Shown here in pieces: positions 26,457 to 34,371 of a stretch of 64,000 nt of DNA. The notes under the pieces were generated by a model. That model did not search any database and was not told the DNA's origin. It was given only the letters and a program-made list of their open reading frames with translations. The translations under genes and the position numbers were made by a program. Origin of the DNA: Rhizobium sp. CB3090 (GTDB lineage Bacteria > Pseudomonadota > Alphaproteobacteria > Rhizobiales > Rhizobiaceae). The stretch spans positions 1,426,001 through 1,490,000 of the forward strand of contig NZ_CP121663.1 in assembly GCF_029714285.1 (NCBI RefSeq), written 5' to 3'. Numbering within the stretch: position 1 is the first letter of the stretch; each line of letters begins with the position of its first letter.

Positions 26457-29400
26457 ATGGCAGCGCGGCAACGCATCATACCAGTCAGACGCGAATATAA
26501 TCGCTGGGTGGCGAACCAGACGCTGGAAGACTATGCCTTGCGCTTCACCGCCAAGAGCGCCCGGCAATTTTCCTCGCAGCGCATTTCGCAGACGGCGATC
26601 GGCGCCATCTCTTTCCTGGCCTTGGAAGCAATCGGGGGCGCGATTACCCTTTCTTACGGCACGACCAACGCCTTCTTTGCGATCCTCGTCGCCTCGATCG
26701 CGATGCTTGCGATCGGCCTGCCGATCAGCCGTTACGCCATCCGCCACGGCGTCGACATCGACCTCCTGACGCGCGGCGCGAGCTTCGGCTATATCGGCTC
26801 GACCATCACCTCGCTGATCTATGCCAGCTTCACCTTCATGCTGTTTGCGATCGAAGCCTCGATCATGTCCGGCGCATTGGAGCTGACGCTCGGCATCCCG
26901 CTCTGGATCGGCTATATCATCAGCGCCTGCATGGTCATTCCCCTCGTCACTCACGGCGTAAGACTGATCAGCCGGTTTCAGCTTCTGACTCAGCCCTTCT
27001 GGATCGTGCTGAATGTTCTGCCCTTTATTTTCATTGCTTTTTCCGATTGGCAGAAGTTCGATCTCTGGCGCGCTTTTGCCGGCATTCATCATGCTTCGGG
27101 GCCGGCCGGCACAGTCGCCCCATTCGATCTCGTCGAATTCGGTGCCGCCTCCGCCGTCATCCTCGCCCTGATGTCGCAGATCGGCGAGCAGGCCGACTTC
27201 CTCCGCTTCCTGCCGCCGGAGGGCCATCGCAAGTGGCGCCATCGGCTGGCGATCTTCCTCGCCGGCCCAGGCTGGGTGATCATCGGCGCCCCGAAATTGC
27301 TCGCCGGCTCCTTCCTCGTGGTATTGACGCTGACATCAGGCGTACCGGCCGGCCGCGCCGCCGATCCGGCGCAGATGTATCTGACCGCTTTCGGCTACAT
27401 GATCCCCTGGCACAATGCCGCGCTGCTGCTGATGGCCGCTTTCGTCATGATCTCGCAACTGAAGATCAACGTCATGAATGCCTATGCGGGATCGCTCGCA
27501 TGGTCGAATTTCTTCTCGCGGCTGACGCACAGCCATCCGGGCCGCGTCATCTGGCTCGTCTTCAACGTCGCGATCGCGCTTCTCCTAATGGAGCTCGGCA
27601 TTTATCGCCTATTGGAAGAGACGCTCGGCATCTTCTCGATCGTGGCCCTAGCCTGGCTCTGCACAATCTCTGCCGATCTCTTCATCAACAAGCCGCTCGG
27701 CCTTGCGCCTCCAGGCATCGAATTCAAGCGCGCCCATCTCTACGACATCAATCCGGTCGGACTCGGCGCCATGGCGCTGTCGGCCACGATTTCGCTGATT
27801 GCCCATTTCGGCGCCTTCGGCACCATCGCAGCTTCGCTTGCACCCTACGTTACCTTGATCATCGCTTTCCTGGCCTCGCCCGGGATCGCCTGGGCGACCG
27901 GGGGCAAGTTCTATCTTGCTCGCAAGCCCCGCCAGAGCTGGAAAAACCAGACCGGCATCACCTGCTCGATCTGCGAACATCCTTTCGAGCCGGAAGACAT
28001 GGCCTGGTGTCCGGCCTACGCCGCACCAATCTGTTCACTTTGCTGTTCGCTCGACAGCCGCTGCCATGACATGTGCAAGCCGAACGCGCACTTTAACGCG
28101 CAGGTCGGAACCATCGCAAAGACATTGCTGCCGGATACCGTCGTCCAGAAGCTCGCGACCCGCCTCGGCCGCTACGGCATCGCCGTCGTACTGGCGCTGA
28201 CTGCCGTTGGCGCTATCCTTGCGATGATTGCCCATCAGGTGGGTTCCGCTTCGCCGGAAACGGCGGAGGTCGTCGACCGCACTATCCTGATCGTCTTCTT
28301 CGTCTTCGCCGTCATTTCGGGCGTCGTCTGCTGGTTCTACGTTCTCGCTCATGACAGCCGAGTGGTCGCGGAGGAGGAATCCTCACGCCAGAATACGTTG
28401 CTCTTGAAGGAAATCGCTGCGCACAAGAAGACGGACGCCGCCCTTCAGAGTGCCAAGGAAGCCGCCGAGGCAGCCAACCGCGCCAAGAGCCGCTATGTCG
28501 TCGGCCTGAGCCATGAACTGCGTACGCCGCTCAATGCCGTCCTGGGATACGCGCAGATCCTCGAGCGCGACGAGACGATCCCGACGCCGAGACAATCCTC
28601 CATCAAAGTCATTCGCCGTAGTGCCGAACATCTGTCGGGCCTGATCGATGGCCTGCTCGATATTTCCAAGATCGAGGCTGGCCGCCTGCAGGTCTATTCG
28701 AACGAGATCAACATCCATGATTTCCTCGACCAGATCGTCGATATGTTCCGCCCGCAGGCGCTGGCAAAGGGTCTCGAATTCGTGGAAACGCGTGCCGCCG
28801 GCCTGCCCGACTTCGTCCGTACCGACGAAAAGCGGCTGCGTCAGATCCTGGTGAACCTTCTGTCGAATGCCATCAAATTCACCGATCAGGGCAGGATCAC
28901 TTTCGATATCGCCTATCGCAGCCAGGTCGCAACCTTCACGGTTGCCGATACTGGCCGCGGGATCGCGGAAAGAGATCTCGGCCGAATCTACGAGCCCTTC
29001 CAGCGCGGCGAGGCCGACAGTGTCAGGCCGATGCCCGGCCTCGGGCTCGGGCTGACCATTACCCGGCTCCTGGCCAACACACTCGGCGGCGAGATCTCCG
29101 TCGCCAGTGAAAAGGACAAGGGATCGACCTTCCGCGTACGCCTTATGCTTTCCGCAGTTCAGCGCCAGACGAAGCCACCCGCTCAGGAACAGAAGATATC
29201 CGGTTATGACGGGCCGCGCCGCACAATCGTCGTGGTCGACGACAACGAGGACCATCGCGAGCTGATGCGCGAAGTGCTGACCCCGCTCGATTTCGTCGTC
29301 CTGACGGCGGTCAGCGGCCCGGATTGCCTGACGCTCATCGAAGGCATCAAGCCCGATCTCTTCCTGGTTGATATCTCGATGCCCGGCATGAGTGGCTGGC

Positions 29401-29846
29401 AGCTAGTGTCGCGCCTGCGCGAAAACGGCCAGACGGCTCCCATCCTCATGCTCTCGGCCAATATCGGCGACACTGCGGCTGCGCAAGGAAGCGACGACAG
29501 CCACAACGACGCCATCGCCAAGCCCGTCGACATCCGGCAGATCCGCGACAAGCTCGCCCTCCATCTCGGCCTGAAGTGGACCTATGCCGACGCCCAACCC
29601 GTTTCGCCGCCAAAACCGGCGCTCCCTTTGAAAACTCCGGGCTGGACGCATGTGCAGGAGTTGATACGCCTGGGCGAAATCGGCTATGTCAGGGGCATAG
29701 AGGCCAAGCTTGCGGATCTCGCCAAGCTTGAGGAAAATCAGCCTTTTACCAATGCGCTGCGCCCTTATGTCCAGACCTTCGATCTCGACGGCTTCCTGGA
29801 TTTCCTAAACAAGTTCGACGACGAAAAGGTAGAACCGATTGGCTGA
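26457..29846 (+). CDS. Hybrid histidine kinase with NCS1 permease-like sensor domain
   Basis: 1129 aa. Residues about 1-490 form a multi-helix membrane domain resembling NCS1 nucleobase/hydantoin permeases. Residues about 503-540 are cysteine-rich (CSICEHPFEPEDMAWC, then CSLCC, CHDMC). Two more membrane helices and a short coiled coil follow. The HisKA domain has its phospho-acceptor in SHELRTPLNA (His about 686), and HATPase motifs include NLLSNAIKF, DTGRGI and GLGLGLTITRLL. A C-terminal receiver domain has its phospho-acceptor in LVDISMPGMSG (Asp about 972). About 100 further residues end the protein. ATG 26457 with AAGGGA was chosen over GTG 26406. It probably senses a transported nitrogen compound and signals to the next gene. 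Confidence 0.9.
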   Translation: MAARQRIIPVRREYNRWVANQTLEDYALRFTAKSARQFSSQRISQTAIGAISFLALEAIGGAITLSYGTTNAFFAILVASIAMLAIGLPISRYAIRHGVDIDLLTRGASFGYIGSTITSLIYASFTFMLFAIEASIMSGALELTLGIPLWIGYIISACMVIPLVTHGVRLISRFQLLTQPFWIVLNVLPFIFIAFSDWQKFDLWRAFAGIHHASGPAGTVAPFDLVEFGAASAVILALMSQIGEQADFLRFLPPEGHRKWRHRLAIFLAGPGWVIIGAPKLLAGSFLVVLTLTSGVPAGRAADPAQMYLTAFGYMIPWHNAALLLMAAFVMISQLKINVMNAYAGSLAWSNFFSRLTHSHPGRVIWLVFNVAIALLLMELGIYRLLEETLGIFSIVALAWLCTISADLFINKPLGLAPPGIEFKRAHLYDINPVGLGAMALSATISLIAHFGAFGTIAASLAPYVTLIIAFLASPGIAWATGGKFYLARKPRQSWKNQTGITCSICEHPFEPEDMAWCPAYAAPICSLCCSLDSRCHDMCKPNAHFNAQVGTIAKTLLPDTVVQKLATRLGRYGIAVVLALTAVGAILAMIAHQVGSASPETAEVVDRTILIVFFVFAVISGVVCWFYVLAHDSRVVAEEESSRQNTLLLKEIAAHKKTDAALQSAKEAAEAANRAKSRYVVGLSHELRTPLNAVLGYAQILERDETIPTPRQSSIKVIRRSAEHLSGLIDGLLDISKIEAGRLQVYSNEINIHDFLDQIVDMFRPQALAKGLEFVETRAAGLPDFVRTDEKRLRQILVNLLSNAIKFTDQGRITFDIAYRSQVATFTVADTGRGIAERDLGRIYEPFQRGEADSVRPMPGLGLGLTITRLLANTLGGEISVASEKDKGSTFRVRLMLSAVQRQTKPPAQEQKISGYDGPRRTIVVVDDNEDHRELMREVLTPLDFVVLTAVSGPDCLTLIEGIKPDLFLVDISMPGMSGWQLVSRLRENGQTAPILMLSANIGDTAAAQGSDDSHNDAIAKPVDIRQIRDKLALHLGLKWTYADAQPVSPPKPALPLKTPGWTHVQELIRLGEIGYVRGIEAKLADLAKLEENQPFTNALRPYVQTFDLDGFLDFLNKFDDEKVEPIG

Positions 29847-30762
29847 GCCCGCCCTTCCCCGCGATATCGTTCTTCTCGTGGATGACTCGCCGGATGCACT
29901 GGGATTTCTGACCGATGCGCTGGAACAATCCGGCTTCTCGGTTCTGATCGCCACGTCGGGCCAGGCAGCGCTGAACATCGTCGAGCGCATCACACCCGAC
30001 CTCATTCTGCTCGACGCCGTCATGCCCTCGATGGACGGCTTCGAGACCTGCCGCCGCATCAAGGCCAATGCAGCCGTGAGCCAGGTGCCTGTCATCTTCA
30101 TGACGGGGCTGACCGAGACCGAACATGTGGTCCACGCGCTGGAATCCGGCGGCGTCGATTATCTCAACAAGCCCATCAATGTCGATGAACTGCGGGCGCG
30201 TATCCGCGTCCATCTGCGCAATGCCCGTTCGGCCCAGAGCGCCCGCGTCGCGCTGGATGCCGCCGGTCGCCACCTGCTTGCCGTCAAGGGAAACGGCAGT
30301 ATCCAGTGGTCGACCCCACAGGCGACCCGCCTCGTGAATGCCGCGACAGGCAGCGACGACGGCCTCGACATCGTCGTCAAGCACATCGCCGCCTTCATGC
30401 AAGCGCGCGAGAAATCCGCCGCCGCAAAAGGCAACCAGCTAACGATCACTCAGGATGGCCAGGCGGCACTGCAGCTCGCCTTTCTCGGCACGATCGGTCC
30501 CGACGAACACCTTTTTCGGCTAACGGCGTCGAACAAGCGCAGCGACGACGAAATCTTGCGCCAGCATTTTTCACTCACCCAGCGCGAATCCGAAGTACTG
30601 CTCTGGATCGCCAAGGGCAAGGCCAACCGCGACATCGGCGAAATCCTCGGCCTCTCGGCCCGCACCGTGAACAAGCATCTCGAACAGATCTACGTGAAGC
30701 TTGGCGTCGAAAACCGCGCTTCGGCGGCGGTGAAAGCGGCGCATGTGCTGCACGAGATATGA
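29839..30762 (+). CDS. Response regulator, REC plus LuxR-type HTH
   Basis: 307 aa. The N-terminal receiver has VDDSPDA acidic residues, the phospho-acceptor aspartate in LILLDAVMPSMDG, the conserved Thr in FMTGLTE and the Lys in YLNKPINVDEL. A middle linker of about 120 residues is of unknown fold. The C-terminal GerE/LuxR HTH reads LTQRESEVLLWIAKGKANRD then LSARTVNKHLEQIYVKLGVE. The TTG start at 29839 overlaps the end of the kinase gene by 8 nt, indicating a coupled two-component pair. Its targets may include the divergent urt operon. Confidence 0.92.
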   Translation: MAEPALPRDIVLLVDDSPDALGFLTDALEQSGFSVLIATSGQAALNIVERITPDLILLDAVMPSMDGFETCRRIKANAAVSQVPVIFMTGLTETEHVVHALESGGVDYLNKPINVDELRARIRVHLRNARSAQSARVALDAAGRHLLAVKGNGSIQWSTPQATRLVNAATGSDDGLDIVVKHIAAFMQAREKSAAAKGNQLTITQDGQAALQLAFLGTIGPDEHLFRLTASNKRSDDEILRQHFSLTQRESEVLLWIAKGKANRDIGEILGLSARTVNKHLEQIYVKLGVENRASAAVKAAHVLHEI

Positions 30763-30794
30763 GTTGCAGTGGATCGGATAAAAGCAAATCAGAT

Positions 30795-30821
30795 ATTCAG
30801 ACCGCCGAGACGCGTCTGAAT
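30795..30821. terminator. Short hairpin after the response regulator
   Basis: ATTCAGAC (30795-30802) pairs with GTCTGAAT (30814-30821) across an 11-nt loop, 33 nt after the LuxR-type gene stop. No T run follows, so it is at best a weak terminator. Confidence 0.35.
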
Positions 30822-30941
30822 CCGCCAACAATTCTATCTGCGACTCACTGAAATCTTTTGCGAAAATTAGCCTTCAGACACAGAGCATCCATTTTGTTGC
30901 CAAAAAACCATAATTGTTCCACGAACATCACACATTAAAGA

Positions 30942-30953
30942 CTCAACGTTGAG
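30942..30953. promoter_or_regulatory. 12-bp perfect palindrome upstream of prc
   Basis: CTCAACGTTGAG is a perfect 12-bp palindrome ending 17 nt before ATG 30971, within an AT-rich leader (30880-30950). It could be an operator overlapping the promoter or leader of the protease gene. No cognate regulator is adjacent. Confidence 0.35.
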
Positions 30954-30970
30954 AATTGGATCGAAGCTTA

Positions 30971-33094
30971 ATGCGTATAAAATGCGGTTTCCTGTTTGCA
31001 TTCCTGGCAATTGCTCCGTCGGCATATGCTCTGGAAACCGGTTCACCACCAGTTTTGGCGCCGCTGCAGCAACAAGCGCAGGCCGCTCATCTGAGCGCGG
31101 AATTTCTCACGCGCTTCCACTATAAGCCCGTTCCGCTTGATGATGCCTTATCGGCCAAGATCATGGACCGGTTCATCAAATCTCTGGATCCGGATCGTGT
31201 CCTCTTCCTGCAGGCGGATATCGATAAGTTCATGGCTGACAGCGCCAAGATTGACGACGCCATCAATCATGAAGACTTGCAGATCCCATTCTCGATTTTC
31301 AACGTTTATGAGCAGCGGGTGGTTGACCGCATGAGCTATGCCCGCAGCCTGCTCAACCAGAAATTCGACTTCAGCGTCCAGGAAGACTATCCGCTCATCC
31401 GCGACAAGGAGCCCTGGCCGCAATCCGAAGCGGAAAGCAACGACTTGTGGCGCAAGCGCGTCAAGAGCGATTGGCTGCGTTTGAAGCTTGCCGGTAAAGA
31501 CGATGCCGGCATTCGCGACACGCTCGACAAGCGTTATCAAAATTCACTGCAGCGTGCCTATAAGTACAAGAGCGACGACGTCTTCCAGACGTTCATGGAC
31601 GCTTATACTCGCTCGATCGACCCCCATACCGACTATTTCGGTGCGGCCGCTTCGGCTGAATTCGATATTTCAATGAAGCTTTCGCTGGTTGGTATCGGTG
31701 CGGTATTACAGGAAAGAGATGACTACACAGCGATCCGCGAGCTCGTGGCCGGCGGCCCGGCACAATTGTCCGGCAAGCTTGCCGTCGGGGACCGCATTAT
31801 CGGCGTCGGTCAAGGCGAGAACGGCCCAATAAAGGAAGTGGTCGGTACACGCCTCGACGAAATCGTGCAGATGATACGCGGCGCAAAGGGTTCCGTTGTG
31901 CGCCTGGACATCTTGCCGGCGGATGCTGGGCCGGATGGCAAGCACCACGTCATCAGCCTGGTTCGAGACAAGATCAGCCTAGACAAACAGGCCGCCAAAA
32001 AGACGATCCTGCCGGTAAAGGATGGCGATGCCACGCGCAAGATTGGAGTAATCACCTTACCCGCCTTCTATGAAGACTTTGAAGCGCGGCGGAAAGGCGA
32101 CAAGGATTACAAAAGCGCGAGCCGCGATGTCGCCAAACTCCTCGGTGAACTGAAGCAAGACAAGGTCGACGGGGTTCTGATCGACCTGCGTGACAATGGC
32201 GGCGGGTCATTGTCCGAAGCGATCGACCTGACGGGCCTGTTTGTCGGCAAGGGTCCGGTCGTCCAGCAGCGCAATGCTGACGGTGAAGTCGAGGTAGAGA
32301 AAGATGATCTCTCCACGCCCGCCTGGACCGGCCCGGTTAGCGTGCTGATCAATCGCGGCTCGGCGTCGGCGTCGGAGATCTTTGCCGCGGCGATACAGGA
32401 TTATGGCCGAGGCGTGATCGTCGGCGAGCCGAGCTTCGGCAAGGGCACGGTGCAAACCGTGGTCAATCTCGATCAGGTGGCTCATAATCTCAAACCGAAA
32501 TTCGGCGAGCTGAAAGTGACGGTCGCCCAGTTTTTCCGTATCGATGGCGGCACGACGCAATTGCGGGGCGTCACGCCCGATATCAGCTTGCCGGGCCTTT
32601 CAGATCTGACGACCTTCGGTGAGGCAAGCTACGACAATGCCTTGCCGTGGACCCAGGTCAAGCCCGCGAACTACAAGCCTTCAGGGGACATAAAGGCGCT
32701 CCTGCCGCAGCTACAAAGCCGCCACGATGCTCGAGTGAAGAACAATCAGGATTTCCAACGCTTTGCAGAAGACGTTACAGAACTGAAGGCGCAGCGCGAG
32801 AAGCGGGTTGTCTCCCTCAATGAAACCGAACGTCGCAATGAACTGGCTGCTCAAGCAAGTCGTCACAAGGCGGGCGACCAAATCAACGATGGTGTCAATG
32901 CTGGCAACGACGATGGCCTGCAGGCAGACGAGCGTAGCCTGAGTGCTGATATTGCCATTGAAAATGCCCGCAAGAACGTCAAGGACGTCTTGCTGAACGA
33001 GGCGGCCTCCATTCTTGCCGATGAGGCAGACCTGCAGAAAGATGTGCCGAAGATTGCCATACAGCGATCGGGGAACGTTGACGGAAACCAGTAA
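30971..33094 (+). CDS. prc: Carboxy-terminal processing protease, Prc/Tsp type (S41A)
   Basis: 707 aa, the long Prc form. The N-terminus RIKCGFLFAFLAIAPSAYALE is a Sec signal. Then come an N-terminal helical domain (SLDPDRVLFLQADIDKF), a PDZ domain (LVGIGAVLQERDDYTAIRELV) and the S41 catalytic domain with the nucleophile serine in GSASASE and the general-base lysine in GEPSFGKGTVQ. A charged C-terminal helical extension of about 170 residues corresponds to the Prc-specific tail domain. In Gammaproteobacteria Prc trims C-termini of periplasmic proteins and controls murein hydrolases. ATG 30971 was chosen; an in-frame TTG at 30956 is the alternative. Most alphaproteobacteria carry shorter CtpA forms. 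Confidence 0.92.
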   Translation: MRIKCGFLFAFLAIAPSAYALETGSPPVLAPLQQQAQAAHLSAEFLTRFHYKPVPLDDALSAKIMDRFIKSLDPDRVLFLQADIDKFMADSAKIDDAINHEDLQIPFSIFNVYEQRVVDRMSYARSLLNQKFDFSVQEDYPLIRDKEPWPQSEAESNDLWRKRVKSDWLRLKLAGKDDAGIRDTLDKRYQNSLQRAYKYKSDDVFQTFMDAYTRSIDPHTDYFGAAASAEFDISMKLSLVGIGAVLQERDDYTAIRELVAGGPAQLSGKLAVGDRIIGVGQGENGPIKEVVGTRLDEIVQMIRGAKGSVVRLDILPADAGPDGKHHVISLVRDKISLDKQAAKKTILPVKDGDATRKIGVITLPAFYEDFEARRKGDKDYKSASRDVAKLLGELKQDKVDGVLIDLRDNGGGSLSEAIDLTGLFVGKGPVVQQRNADGEVEVEKDDLSTPAWTGPVSVLINRGSASASEIFAAAIQDYGRGVIVGEPSFGKGTVQTVVNLDQVAHNLKPKFGELKVTVAQFFRIDGGTTQLRGVTPDISLPGLSDLTTFGEASYDNALPWTQVKPANYKPSGDIKALLPQLQSRHDARVKNNQDFQRFAEDVTELKAQREKRVVSLNETERRNELAAQASRHKAGDQINDGVNAGNDDGLQADERSLSADIAIENARKNVKDVLLNEAASILADEADLQKDVPKIAIQRSGNVDGNQ

Positions 33095-33151
33095 TTTCTC
33101 GGATGGCACACCCGACATATTGAGTAGCGAAAGGCGCGGAGGACCAGCGAG

Positions 33152-34189
33152 TCACTCCGCCTTCGCGATTTCGCAATAAAGAATATTGCGGTTCTCGCCA
33201 AACCAGACGGATACTTTTGCTTCCAGGTTGGCGGTGCTCGCGTCGGCAATCATTTGCATGTCGTTTTCCGAACGCAGGAGGAGAGGCCAATTCATGAACG
33301 TTTCCATGTAGCCGTCCACCTCGATTTCCTGCGAGAAATTCGCAAACAGGAAGGAGCCGCCGGGCTTCAGCATTTCAATGCATTTGCGCGTCAGTCTGAC
33401 GGCAACCGGAAACGTTAGATAATCGTAGAGACCTGCAGCATAGATGTAATCGAATTGCCCGAGAGCATGCTTGTTGGAAAGCAAGCTCTTCACCGAACCG
33501 CCCACCGCCTCGATACATGTTCCGGCAAAATCGCGCGCAACGGTCTCCACACTCGCGGGATCCTGATCGAGCGCAATCCAGCGTTTGATTTTTCTGTCCC
33601 TAAGCGCAGATGACAACGCGGCTTCGCGAAGATGTCCCGACGCCACCGCCAGAACCTCGACCGAGCCGGGTCGATCCTTGGCGTACTCATCCACCCGTCG
33701 AGCCAGGATATCGCGGCGCTCTCTCACCGCAACGGATGAAGAAGCATTTCTGGTGTATTCATATATGCTTTTACCGAGGTCAGTGGATGCAGTGATTTCT
33801 CCGTCGACATTGGCATGACCGTAAATGAAGTCGAGCAAATGTGCGTCACCCGAATAGCCGCGCGGTTTATCGAACGACCATCGCGTGAACGGATCCTGAA
33901 ACAGAAAATGAGCGACAGGATGGTTCTGGGCAAGGAAGACGATCTCATTCCATATGCTGGCGTGAAATCGACGGCGAATCAGATGCAACGCTTGCGATAG
34001 TCGGCTGATAATCACATTGGGATTCACTTCGGATCGAAACTGTCGAAGCGATAAATCGAGCGTAAGAGCAAGCTCCGCCTTCGCGGTTATCATCTGATCA
34101 GAGGATGGAAGATAGTCTGGTTCTGTGGGTTGAAAAGCTTGACCCGGTGCTATGAGACTCTCACCGTCGAACTTAAAGCCTTGTGCCAT
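33152..34189 (-). CDS. Class I SAM-dependent methyltransferase
   Basis: 345 aa. The N-terminal half is helical and includes FQDPFTRWSFDKPRGYSGDA and LLDFIYG, a block shared with methyltransferases annotated as 3-hydroxypalmitate methyl ester (PhcB-like) enzymes. The C-terminal half is a Rossmann-like SAM domain: VEVLAVASGHLREAALSSAL as motif I, WIALDQDPASV as the acidic ribose-binding loop, FDYIYAAGLYDYL, then LKPGGSFLFANFS. Motif I is a degenerate form of the usual GxGxG. ATG 34189 has a GGAG site eight nt upstream. It is divergent from a GGDEF-EAL gene. The substrate is unproven. Confidence 0.78.
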   Translation of the reverse strand: MAQGFKFDGESLIAPGQAFQPTEPDYLPSSDQMITAKAELALTLDLSLRQFRSEVNPNVIISRLSQALHLIRRRFHASIWNEIVFLAQNHPVAHFLFQDPFTRWSFDKPRGYSGDAHLLDFIYGHANVDGEITASTDLGKSIYEYTRNASSSVAVRERRDILARRVDEYAKDRPGSVEVLAVASGHLREAALSSALRDRKIKRWIALDQDPASVETVARDFAGTCIEAVGGSVKSLLSNKHALGQFDYIYAAGLYDYLTFPVAVRLTRKCIEMLKPGGSFLFANFSQEIEVDGYMETFMNWPLLLRSENDMQMIADASTANLEAKVSVWFGENRNILYCEIAKAE

Positions 34190-34371
34190 AAATGAACTCC
34201 GTCCACGCAATGTTAAGCATAAATATGTAGACGACAGAACGCGATTGGATTTTGCACGTCAAGAGGGTATTTCTAGCAGTACGAGCTAAATTTCGTGGCC
34301 ATCACGGACAAGATCTTGAAATCGGTGAACTCACGTTTATCGGCAGCAATGCTCGAGGGGGGCGTCGCCGC

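Noticed and set aside
34252..34371. 40-residue N-terminal extension of the GGDEF-EAL protein from TTG
   Set aside because: No ribosome-binding site and a Gly/Arg-rich, non-conserved-looking sequence; ATG 34372 preferred, though not proven.
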